64,000 nt of DNA from contig OY781889.1 in the NCBI GenBank assembly GCA_963677185.1, positions 992,001 to 1,056,000 on the forward strand. Direction: 5' to 3'. The position numbers and the translations under genes are program-made. Positions 9,216-16,891 of this stretch are shown piece after piece (within the stretch, counting starts at the first letter, position 1; every line of letters starts with the position of its first letter). Under the pieces are notes generated by a model. The model did no database searches, was not told the origin of the DNA, and saw only the letters and a list, made by a program, of their open reading frames with translations. Source of the stretch: G963677185 sp963677185 (GTDB taxonomy: Bacteria > Bacillota > Syntrophomonadia > Syntrophomonadales > Syntrophomonadaceae).

Positions 9216-9572
9216 CTAGTCTTCTTCGTCTTTTTTACCAGCCAGCCAGTTAATAATTAACCCGAAAATGGAAAGCACAATAGCGACCAGCACAGCGTTC
9301 CAGAAGCCGCTTACAACGAATCCGGATACGGCCTGGCTGGTCAGCCAAACCATAAAACCGTTGATGATCAGGGTAAACAATCCCAGGGTCAGGATGTTGA
9401 TGGGCAAGGTTATCAGCTTAATGATGGGCCTGACCAGCGTATTCAATATTGCCAGGACAATGGATGCGATTACTGCTACTCCCGTACTGGCCACGTCAAA
9501 ACCCGGGATCAGGAAAGCGGTTAAAATGATTGCGGCTACGCTTAGCGCCCAGTGAATCAGCCATCTAGTCAT
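9216..9572 (-). CDS. Small membrane protein, phage-holin family (PF04020-like)
   Basis: 118 residues with four hydrophobic helices, beginning MTRWLIHW and ending in an acidic tail GKKDEED. The pattern 'NTLVRPIIKLITLPINILTLG' spread over the middle of the protein is typical of the widespread 4-TM holin-like family, most members of which are chromosomal and not lytic. The ATG at 9572 has an AAGGAGA site 9 bp upstream; the frame extends further but without a site. It converges with the hydrolase at 9182 with 33 bp between stops. Confidence 0.8.
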   Translation of the reverse strand: MTRWLIHWALSVAAIILTAFLIPGFDVASTGVAVIASIVLAILNTLVRPIIKLITLPINILTLGLFTLIINGFMVWLTSQAVSGFVVSGFWNAVLVAIVLSIFGLIINWLAGKKDEED

Positions 9573-9852
9573 GAAATATTCTCCTTTCAAATCAAGTAAG
9601 GTGAAAAGCATTGCAGTCAGGATGGCAGCGTACAACCAGAAGTGATTACAGTCTTTACTCAATTGTATCTGCAAATCGCCAGCTGCTGCAAGGGCATTGT
9701 AAAATGCCGGCGAAAAGCATGACGGCGCAAGCATTTGTATTGAGCTGCAATTTTTAGTCAAACCGCTGCGGCATGGAGGACCAGTATTGTTTGCCCTTGT
9801 TTAATGTGTTATCATTGGAAGGTTCAAATTTATTATAGAAAGCAGTTCATTA

Positions 9853-11466
9853 ATGATTACAACCAGTTCGTTATCTTTACGTTTTTCATCGCGTCCACTT
9901 TTTGAGGATGTCAATATCAAGTTCACCCCTGGAAACTGTTACGGTCTTATCGGGGCCAATGGTTCTGGAAAATCGACTTTTCTGAAGATTCTTTCCGGGG
10001 AATGCGAAGCCACCACGGGTGAGGTAATAATTCCACCCCGGCTCAGAATGTCGGTGCTTAAACAGGATCACTTCGAATTCGATGAATTTGAGGTCATCCA
10101 GACGGTGCTGAAGGGGCATACCCGCCTATTTGCCATCATGGAAGAGAAAGAGGCCATTTATGCCAAGGCTGATTTTAACGAAGAAGACGGTCTCAAAGCA
10201 GCCGAATTGGAAGGCGAATTCGGGGATCTGAACGGCTGGGAGGCGGAGTCTGAAGCTGCATCTTTGCTGAATGGCCTGGGTATACCAGAAAGCATGCACC
10301 ATACCAAAATGTCAGAATTAAACGGAGTTGAAAAGGTGAAGGTGCTGCTTGCTCAGGCACTGTTCGGGCATCCCGACATCCTGCTGCTGGATGAACCCAC
10401 CAATCATCTGGATATTAAGTCGATTTCCTGGCTGGAAGACTTCTTGAGCGAAGTGGACTCCACGGTAATTGTGGTTTCTCATGACCGCCACTTTTTGAAC
10501 CAGGTTTGCACTCATATTGCCGATATCGATTTTGGTAAAATTCAGCTCTATGTAGGCAATTATGATTTCTGGCTGGAATCCAGCCAGCTGGCTTTGCAGC
10601 AGGCCAAGGACGCCAATAAAAAAACCGAGGCCAAGATTAAAGAGCTGCAGGAATTTATTCAGAGATTCAGCGCCAATGCTTCCAAATCCAAGCAGGCAAC
10701 CTCGCGCAAACGCCAGTTGGATAAGCTGACCCCGGATGATATCAAACCATCGTCGCGGCGCCTGCCCTGGATTCATTTCAAGCCGGAGCGGGAGTCCAGT
10801 GTCAATGTCCTGACCATAAAGGACATGAATAAAAGCATTGATGGCCAGGTGTTGATAAATGACCTGAACCTGGCAGTTCATCGGGGCGACAAGATTGCCC
10901 TGGTCGGGCCGGATGAGCTGATCCGGACGGTTTTTATGCAGATCCTGAGCGGCGAGATGGGGGCGGACAGCGGCGAAATCCTGTGGGGGCAGACCACCAG
11001 CCGTGCCTATTTTCCCAAGGAGAATGCAGAGTATTTTAGTAGCAGACACAACCTGGTAGACTGGCTGCGCCAATATTCCCCCAACCAGGAAGAGACATTT
11101 ATTCGCGGTTTCCTGGGGCGGATGCTTTTTTCCGGTGAAGAGTCGCAGAAGGGCGCCAATGTTTTATCAGGCGGGGAGCGGGTGCGCTGCATGCTGGCCC
11201 GGATGATGATGTCCGGAGCCAATGTGCTGCTTCTGGACGAGCCCACCAACCACCTGGACCTGGAAGCCATCACTGCGCTGAATCGTGGATTGACCTCATT
11301 CCCGGAAAGCCTTTTCCTTATATCCCATGACCATGAGCTTTTGCAGACTGTGGCCAATCGGATCATAGAGATAACCCCACGGGGAATCATCGATCGCATG
11401 TGCACCTACGATGAATACCTGGAGAATGAAGAGGTCCAGGCCTTGAGCAAGGAATTGAACGGATGA
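9853..11466 (+). CDS. ABC-F ATPase, YkpA/YbiT-like translation factor
   Basis: 537 residues, two ABC cassettes. Cassette 1 has a perfect Walker A (GANGSGKST) and LLLDEPTNHLD, but its signature reads LNGVE. Cassette 2 keeps LSGGE and LLLDEPTNHLD, but the Walker A site has decayed to GPDELIRT without the Lys. Similar loss in the second Walker A occurs, as far as I recall, in Bacillus YkpA-type proteins, so this is probably family-typical and not a mutation. The linker is long and charged with the region KSKQATSRKRQLDKL. A role at the ribosome (energy-dependent throttle-type factor) is inferred from family. A convergent MerR gene follows across a shared hairpin terminator. Confidence 0.8.
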   Translation: MITTSSLSLRFSSRPLFEDVNIKFTPGNCYGLIGANGSGKSTFLKILSGECEATTGEVIIPPRLRMSVLKQDHFEFDEFEVIQTVLKGHTRLFAIMEEKEAIYAKADFNEEDGLKAAELEGEFGDLNGWEAESEAASLLNGLGIPESMHHTKMSELNGVEKVKVLLAQALFGHPDILLLDEPTNHLDIKSISWLEDFLSEVDSTVIVVSHDRHFLNQVCTHIADIDFGKIQLYVGNYDFWLESSQLALQQAKDANKKTEAKIKELQEFIQRFSANASKSKQATSRKRQLDKLTPDDIKPSSRRLPWIHFKPERESSVNVLTIKDMNKSIDGQVLINDLNLAVHRGDKIALVGPDELIRTVFMQILSGEMGADSGEILWGQTTSRAYFPKENAEYFSSRHNLVDWLRQYSPNQEETFIRGFLGRMLFSGEESQKGANVLSGGERVRCMLARMMMSGANVLLLDEPTNHLDLEAITALNRGLTSFPESLFLISHDHELLQTVANRIIEITPRGIIDRMCTYDEYLENEEVQALSKELNG

Positions 11467-11497
11467 GGTTGTCGGACTGACTCGATGAACACACAAA

Positions 11498-11522
11498 GAG
11501 GGGGCAGCCAGGCTGCTCCCTC
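11498..11522. terminator. Bidirectional hairpin between convergent genes
   Basis: GAGGGGGCAGCC and GGCTGCTCCCTC form a 12-bp stem with a one-base loop, one G-U pair, between the stops of the ABC-F gene and the MerR gene. A-rich sequence on one side gives a short U stretch for the minus-strand transcript. Likely shared by both genes. Confidence 0.6.
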
Positions 11523-11531
11523 TCCAATTTG

Positions 11532-12341
11532 CTACAATTTTTCTACCGGAATCTGAATCTCGGTAACATACTCTGACTGATCGCTGGCCTGGTCGTCTGT
11601 TTTCAAGTAGACTTCGCGGCTGTTTCCGCAGATAGAATATCCGTTATCCTCGATCCATTTGCCGATTAGTGCATAGGATGCATGCAGCATTTCGTAGCTG
11701 CCGTTGTGGATAAGGCACGCAGCTTTAGCAATGCCAGGCAGTTCATGCAGAGCCAGCTTGCTGCCTCCGGTGACCGGAAACGCTGCTTCAACATCAATAT
11801 CGTGATCCTTGTATTCGCTTTCATGGTAGATCTGTATTCCTGGTCCGGCCATTTTAGCGCCTGCAGCAGTTATATCTTCATACAGACGGTGAAACAGTCC
11901 GCCAACTGCTGAAAAGGTTGGTATAACATCGCGCAACGAATACACTCTGATCGGCTCCACGCTCTTGATGACCACTTCATTTTGTGACATGAGTTCTCCT
12001 CCTTCATTTTCAATCTGACGCAGCCGGGCTTCCACCAGCAGCAAGCGTTCCTGTTCGAATCGCACGTTTTCTTCGAGCTGTTTACGCCGGGCCAGCAGCA
12101 TTTCCCGGAACTGATCGGTTCTAATGCCGCCGTTAAGCATAACTGCTGCCTGCTCCAGAGTGAACCCCAGGTTCTTTAGTACCAGAATCTGGTTGAGGCG
12201 GCTGATTTGTTCGGCCGAATAATAGCGGTACCCGCTTTCAGGATCGATACGGGCCGGTTTCAGTAAATTCAATTCGTCGTAGAGCCGCAAGGCTTTAATA
12301 GTAACCTGGCTGAGTTTCGAAAAATCACCAATTTTAAACAT
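11532..12341 (-). CDS. MerR-family regulator with GyrI-like ligand-binding domain
   Basis: 269 residues. Residues 1-70 are a MerR winged helix (MFKIGDFSKLSQVTIKALR, then ESGYRYYS), followed by a dimerisation coiled coil to about residue 110 and a C-terminal GyrI/BmrR-like effector domain (~115-268) ending IQIPVEKL. Members sense hydrophobic drugs or cationic compounds and untwist a promoter with a long spacer. ATG 12341 follows GGAGG by 7 bp. Its own promoter (12383-12413) has exactly such a 19-bp spacer and an internal dyad, so it probably autoregulates. It is divergent from an alpha/beta hydrolase, the other likely target. Confidence 0.85.
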   Translation of the reverse strand: MFKIGDFSKLSQVTIKALRLYDELNLLKPARIDPESGYRYYSAEQISRLNQILVLKNLGFTLEQAAVMLNGGIRTDQFREMLLARRKQLEENVRFEQERLLLVEARLRQIENEGGELMSQNEVVIKSVEPIRVYSLRDVIPTFSAVGGLFHRLYEDITAAGAKMAGPGIQIYHESEYKDHDIDVEAAFPVTGGSKLALHELPGIAKAACLIHNGSYEMLHASYALIGKWIEDNGYSICGNSREVYLKTDDQASDQSEYVTEIQIPVEKL

Positions 12342-12382
12342 GGGGCGCCCTCCATATATACATTTCACAAGCTTGTAATAAC

Positions 12383-12413
12383 ATAGTAAGATCTCCTCCG
12401 GGGGGAGAGTCAA
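12383..12413 (-). promoter_or_regulatory. MerR-type promoter/operator (19-bp spacer)
   Basis: Reading on the minus strand: TTGACT (-35), 19-bp spacer, TACTAT (-10). The spacer carries the dyad TCTCC...GGAGA. Overlong spacers with a dyad between the boxes are the hallmark of MerR-activated promoters, and the sequence resembles what I recall of the B. subtilis BmrR operator. It drives the adjacent merR-family gene. Confidence 0.7.
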
Positions 12414-12495
12414 GGGTGCTGGTAAAAATCTTTTAGTTGTAGTTGAATTATAATGGATATGTAATAGGGGTTGAATTTGATAGGAGGAGTAGCAA

Positions 12496-13422
12496 ATGCC
12501 CAGCTTGCGCAGCCGGTTGATTGCTTTTTTAATGCGCAACCGCAATCTAGTAAAATTAAAAGGCAAAGACCAGGATGTTGACTGGTCCAAATATGAGTCT
12601 GTACTCAAGTTCAGGGAAAGCGTAGAAGCGGGCGCCGGGAAATTCGGCAGGCTGCCCGGCAACGTGCAAGTGGAGCCTCTTGAAATAGGCAGTATGCCGG
12701 CCGAATGGATCAGGATGGCAGGCGAACAGCAGGAACAAGCCATGCTGTATTTCCACGGTGGCGGGTACATTTCTGGGACTTGCAAGGCGCACCGCGGTAT
12801 AGTGGCAAAGTTCGTTCTGGCCAGCCGTGTTCCAGCGCTGCTTTTCGAATATCGCCTGGCTCCGGAAAATCCATTCCCGGCAGCTCTGGATGATGCCCTG
12901 GCTGCCTATCAGTACATGCTGGACCAGGGTTTGGAACCGCAGCATATAGTTTTCATTGGCGATTCGGCTGGCGGCGGGCTGTTGCTGGCAAGCCTGCTGG
13001 CCCTCCGCGATCGGGGATTGCCGCTCCCCGCAGGCGCTGTGGCCTATTCTCCAGTCACCGATTTCACCTGCAGCGGCAAATCATATCTAGCTAATATAAA
13101 AAAATGCTTATCCCCGCCAGGCATGGGCCTGGCTTGCGGACGCCATTATGCTGGTGGCGAAGATGTTACTAATCCCTATATTTCACCACTGTTCGGCGAT
13201 TTGCACGGATTGCCCCCTTTGCTCCTATTCGCAGCCGGGGACGAAACCCTGCGCGATGATGCAGCCCGCTTTGCCGACAAGGCCGATGATGCTGGCGTGG
13301 ACGTAAGACTGATTGTGGGAGAAGGCTTATTTCACTGCTATCCGGCTATGGCTCCGTTATTCCCAGAGGCTGCAGAAGCTATGGATAAGATCAGCGCGTT
13401 TATTAAGCAGCACATAGCCTGA
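12496..13422 (+). CDS. Alpha/beta hydrolase, HSL-family esterase/lipase
   Basis: 308 residues. The oxyanion-hole motif HGGGYISG (about residue 88) and nucleophile elbow GDSAGGG (Ser about residue 157) identify the hormone-sensitive-lipase branch. The acid is probably in GDETLRDD and the catalytic His in the GLFHCY segment near residue 283. It hydrolyses short-chain or hydrophobic esters in the cytoplasm. Starts 6 bp after a strong GGAGGAG site. It is divergent from the MerR regulator; a TATAAT hexamer at about 12449-12454 may be its -10. Because MerR effectors are often drugs, a detoxification role is possible. Confidence 0.85.
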   Translation: MPSLRSRLIAFLMRNRNLVKLKGKDQDVDWSKYESVLKFRESVEAGAGKFGRLPGNVQVEPLEIGSMPAEWIRMAGEQQEQAMLYFHGGGYISGTCKAHRGIVAKFVLASRVPALLFEYRLAPENPFPAALDDALAAYQYMLDQGLEPQHIVFIGDSAGGGLLLASLLALRDRGLPLPAGAVAYSPVTDFTCSGKSYLANIKKCLSPPGMGLACGRHYAGGEDVTNPYISPLFGDLHGLPPLLLFAAGDETLRDDAARFADKADDAGVDVRLIVGEGLFHCYPAMAPLFPEAAEAMDKISAFIKQHIA

Positions 13423-13507
13423 ACAATCACCGGCCGCGCCATTTACCGCACGTTTGCAGCAAATTCCGTTAAGGAAATATATAGAAGCATGAAAGGAGAT
13501 TTCTGGC

Positions 13508-15025
13508 ATGCGAATAGTGAAATCCTTGTTGGTAAGCCTGTTATCCATGTTGATTATTTTTCCGGTGTTTGCGGCAGACAGAATCGGAGTTGAAGTTGAT
13601 GGGACCCCGGTGGTTTTTGAGGAACAGGCACCCTATGCCGATGAGCAGAGCCGGGTACTGGTTCCTTTCCGGACGGTTCTGGAGCAGATGGGTGCCGAGG
13701 TCAGCTGGGATGATGCCAATCGAACGGTGACCGTAGACCGTGATGGCACCGCCATAGTCTTCACAATGGATTCCGAGGAATATTCGGTGGATGGGGAGGT
13801 TCTATCAATGGATACCATTCCTGCGGTTCAGGACGGCCATGTTTACCTGCCCATACGCTATGCCGCTGAAGCGCTCGGGGATAGTGTGCGCTGGAATCCC
13901 ACAGAATATTGTGTGGAGATATTTTCCGGCTTGATACCGGCTGAATCGCCAGGCGAAGAGGATAGCTTTGGTTCCACCATCGAAGTTTTCAATGTTGATG
14001 ATTTGAGGAATGCGGTGGAAGCGGCCAATCAGCGCGGAGATACTAGGATACTGGTAGCCGAAGGGGATTATGCCCTGGAGGATATGCTTTATGTTACGGC
14101 CGCGGGAGTAAGCGTGGTGGGAGCTACGGGGGACCGCAATGATGTGGTTATCCACGGCCCCAGTTACCAGATATTTGGAGTGGAAGGCGACGATTTTTAC
14201 TTGAAAGATCTTTCCATAGGCGATGTTGAGACTCATGCCGTGCAGGTGCATGGAGAGGCAGACGCCGACCAGCCGCACTTCGAAAATGTCCGCTTTTTTA
14301 ACACCGGGGAGCAGATGCTGAAGATTTCGTACGAGGAAGGCAATCCAGCTGGTTCAGACCAGGGTGTGATTGAAGACTGCTTGTTCGAATACACAGATGG
14401 CGTTGGTCCGAAGTGGTATATTGGCGGGGTGGATGCCCACCAGGCGTCAGGATGGATAATCAGGGGAAATCGTTTTAAGGACATCCGCAGTCCTGAAGAA
14501 GACCTGGCTGAACATGCGGTTCATTTCTGGTCGGGCTCCAGTGATACTGTGGTTGAAAAGAACGTGATTATTAATTGCGACCGGGGCATAGGTTTTGGCC
14601 TGGGAGACCGGGGGCATCACGGTGGACGGATTAGCAACAACATGATTTATACCAGCCGGGATGTAGGTATCGGGCTGGAAAGCGCCGATGGAGCACAGGT
14701 GTTAAATAACACAATTTGGACCGAAAACTATGATAATTCGATTGAATATCGATTTCCCGAGAGTAGTGGCATTGTGATTGCCAATAATCTTTGCAGCGGG
14801 ATTATCGCTGAAAGAGACGGCGCCAGCGCTATTACTGAAAACAACCTGGAAATGGCAGAGGCAAGCTGGTTTATGGACCCTTACGCTGGCGATCTTCATT
14901 TGAATGCTTTAATTGCACGAATTGTAGACCAGGGCCAGTCCTTGAGCGAAATTGCCGATGATATTGATGGTACAGAGCGGCCACAGGGAGAAGCGTTCGA
15001 CCTGGGGGCCGACGAATGGATGTAA
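13508..15025 (+). CDS. Secreted stalk-domain plus right-handed beta-helix protein
   Basis: 505 residues. A signal peptide (residues 1-22, cleaved after VFA) leads into a copper-amine-oxidase N-like stalk domain (~25-145; RVLVPFRTVLEQMGAEVSWD then VYLPIRYAAEALGDSVRW). From about 155 to 480 the sequence is a right-handed parallel beta-helix with Asn/Gly-rich coils, similar to chondroitinase-B or pectate-lyase-fold carbohydrate-active enzymes. It probably binds or cleaves a polysaccharide outside the cell. GAAAGGAG precedes the ATG by about 9 bp. Followed by an intrinsic terminator at 15078. Confidence 0.75.
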   Translation: MRIVKSLLVSLLSMLIIFPVFAADRIGVEVDGTPVVFEEQAPYADEQSRVLVPFRTVLEQMGAEVSWDDANRTVTVDRDGTAIVFTMDSEEYSVDGEVLSMDTIPAVQDGHVYLPIRYAAEALGDSVRWNPTEYCVEIFSGLIPAESPGEEDSFGSTIEVFNVDDLRNAVEAANQRGDTRILVAEGDYALEDMLYVTAAGVSVVGATGDRNDVVIHGPSYQIFGVEGDDFYLKDLSIGDVETHAVQVHGEADADQPHFENVRFFNTGEQMLKISYEEGNPAGSDQGVIEDCLFEYTDGVGPKWYIGGVDAHQASGWIIRGNRFKDIRSPEEDLAEHAVHFWSGSSDTVVEKNVIINCDRGIGFGLGDRGHHGGRISNNMIYTSRDVGIGLESADGAQVLNNTIWTENYDNSIEYRFPESSGIVIANNLCSGIIAERDGASAITENNLEMAEASWFMDPYAGDLHLNALIARIVDQGQSLSEIADDIDGTERPQGEAFDLGADEWM

Positions 15026-15077
15026 TCTGACATCCCCGGTTATCAAATAAATTAAAGTTTCGCAGAGAATAATGTTG

Positions 15078-15116
15078 ACGGCGCTCCCGGCATAAAATGC
15101 AGGGGGCGCCGTTTTT
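15078..15116 (+). terminator. Intrinsic terminator
   Basis: An 11-bp stem (ACGGCGCTCCC with GGGGGCGCCGT, one G-U pair) followed by TTTTT, 50 bp after the beta-helix gene. Confidence 0.8.
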
Positions 15117-15253
15117 GATGTGCCAGGTCTGAGTGTTCACCAAATGTTCACAATGCTGTCACCGGGGTGTCATTTTGGGGCCGTATTATGACATGGAAGC
15201 AAGACGCAAATAAACATCCTATCAATATTAAATGTGAAAGAGGAGGAGAGATC

Positions 15254-16003
15254 ATGAAAAAGAAATTGCAAGCACTGGGATTGGCCGCGATGCTGCTGGT
15301 GGGAAGCTCCAGTATGGCCATGGCTTATCAAGCCGATGCTGGTGTCAGTGACCTGGCGCAGGGAGCGGCCAGCGTTGTTGATCAGGTTAAAGGACAGGAT
15401 CGGGGCGGGCCTCCTGCCGACATGGGAGCTGACCGGCAGGAGTCGATGCAAGCGGCCCTGGCCACCCTGGTAAGCGATAGCGTAATTACGCAGGCCCAAG
15501 CAGACCAGGTTATCGCTTACCTGCAAGCACAGCAGCCGCCAGCACCAGCTGACAGCGGCACCACCGGAACTAACGCTGACAGCGCCCGCCCTGAGCACGG
15601 CTCGCCGTTTGCGCAAGCAGTCACTGACGGCATCATCACCCAGGTTCAAGCTGATGCCATCATGGCAGCCCAGGGCGAACCCGGCCAGGGCACAGACCGA
15701 GAAACAGCCATGAGCGAAACCATGACCGCCCTGGTTGCTGATGGCACCATGACCCAGGCTGATGTTGACGCCTTGAACGCCTACATGGAAGCCAACCGCC
15801 CCGAAGCTCCAGGCAATGCAACAGCCGAGGTTACTGGTCAGGAAAGGCCAGAGCAGGTTAGCCCGCTGCAGGAATTAGTCGACCAGAACATTATTACTGA
15901 AGCCCAGGTTCAGGCGATAATGCAAGCCATGCCTCATGGTCATGGAGGTCCTGGCGGACCGAACGGACCGAATGCCATTACGGGTATAAATCAAGGCCAG
16001 TAG
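15254..16003 (+). CDS. Secreted four-repeat protein of unknown function
   Basis: 249 residues with a classical signal peptide (MKKK, hydrophobic core, AMA cleavage near residue 24). The mature part contains four degenerate repeats of about 23 residues built on 'LV-x-D-G-x-I-T-Q-A-Q-A-D-x-I': near VITQAQADQVI, IITQVQADAIM, TMTQADVDALN and IITEAQVQAIM. They are separated by Pro/Gly/Thr-rich linkers, and the tail is His/Gly/Pro/Asn-rich. Similar repeat proteins are common secreted products of Clostridia; function unknown. AGGAGGAGAG ends 4 bp before the ATG. The two-component pair that follows at 16214 could sense the envelope state this protein affects, but that is only context. Confidence 0.7.
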   Translation: MKKKLQALGLAAMLLVGSSSMAMAYQADAGVSDLAQGAASVVDQVKGQDRGGPPADMGADRQESMQAALATLVSDSVITQAQADQVIAYLQAQQPPAPADSGTTGTNADSARPEHGSPFAQAVTDGIITQVQADAIMAAQGEPGQGTDRETAMSETMTALVADGTMTQADVDALNAYMEANRPEAPGNATAEVTGQERPEQVSPLQELVDQNIITEAQVQAIMQAMPHGHGGPGGPNGPNAITGINQGQ

Positions 16004-16053
16004 TTGGCTGTAAACTGAATCATCAGTTAATATAATGTTTCTGACCCTTCGGT

Positions 16054-16090
16054 CATCCAGCCCGCCGCTTTGCCACCGGCGGGCTGGATG
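16054..16090. repeat. Perfect 14-bp inverted repeat
   Basis: CATCCAGCCCGCCG and CGGCGGGCTGGATG flank a 9-base loop between the repeat protein gene and the response regulator. No U tract follows on either strand, so it may be a weak terminator, an mRNA-stabilising hairpin or an operator. Confidence 0.5.
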
Positions 16091-16213
16091 GTGCTCGTAA
16101 ATACAGAGCGGCCTTTACCAGCTAGAGGGCAGATGCTATTCTGAAGCAGGGGCAGATTTCTCCAATAGAGTGTTCGACCAGGTGACATTTGAATTATTGA
16201 AAAGGAAGCAGCT

Positions 16214-16891
16214 ATGAGCAATCAAAAAATATTGCTGGCCGATGACGAAGCCCGGATGCGCAAACTGGTCGGCGATTATCTGAAAAGAGCAGGATATCAG
16301 GTTATCGAGGCCTGCAATGGGCGCGAAGCGATTGAGATATTCACGGAACAGCCGGATATTAGCCTGGTGATCCTTGATGTTATGATGCCCGAGTACGATG
16401 GATGGGCAGTTTGCCGCGAAATAAGATCCCATAAGGCAGCCCTGCCCATAGTAATGCTTACAGCCCGCGGTGAAGAGCGTGATGAATTGTTTGGTTTTGA
16501 ACTGGGAGCGGACGAATATATCAGCAAGCCGTTCAGCCCTAATATACTGGTGGCACGGGTGCAGGCTCTGATCAGGCGTTCGTCTGATGGAGGCAAGCGA
16601 GTTCTGAATTGCCGCGATCTGGAGATTAATGAGGACAGCAGAACCGTGTGCATGGATGGAGAAACTCTTCCGCTCACCCCAAAAGAATACGAGCTGCTGG
16701 CATACCTGGTGGACAATGCCGGGTTGGCCCTTTCCCGTGAGCAAATACTTAATGCTGTCTGGCAATATGATTATTTCGGAGACAGCCGCACTGTGGACAC
16801 GCATATCAAGCGGCTACGCAGCAAGCTGGGCGAACCCAGGGACTACATTCAAACCGTCCGAGGCTTTGGTTATCGCTTTGAGGTAGAATGA
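16214..16891 (+). CDS. OmpR/PhoB-family response regulator
   Basis: 225 residues. Receiver domain 1-120 with the acidic pair (ADDEAR), phospho-acceptor Asp55 in LVILDVMMPEYDGW, the Thr in MLTARGE and the Lys in ISKPFSP. The C-terminal winged-helix domain (~128-225) has the expected LTPKEYELLAYLV, VDTHIKRLRSKLG and VRGFGYRFE blocks. It will bind DNA when phosphorylated by the partner kinase, whose gene overlaps this one by 4 bp. GAAAAGGAAGC precedes the ATG. Confidence 0.93.
   Translation: MSNQKILLADDEARMRKLVGDYLKRAGYQVIEACNGREAIEIFTEQPDISLVILDVMMPEYDGWAVCREIRSHKAALPIVMLTARGEERDELFGFELGADEYISKPFSPNILVARVQALIRRSSDGGKRVLNCRDLEINEDSRTVCMDGETLPLTPKEYELLAYLVDNAGLALSREQILNAVWQYDYFGDSRTVDTHIKRLRSKLGEPRDYIQTVRGFGYRFEVE

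Noticed and set aside
9216..9572. Phage holin suggesting a prophage
   Set aside because: The 4-TM holin-like family is common on chromosomes, and no phage structural, lysis or integrase genes are nearby.
10318..11073. 251-codon frame on the minus strand inside the YkpA-like gene
   Set aside because: It is the shadow of a well-supported ABC-F gene in the opposite strand and has no family features.
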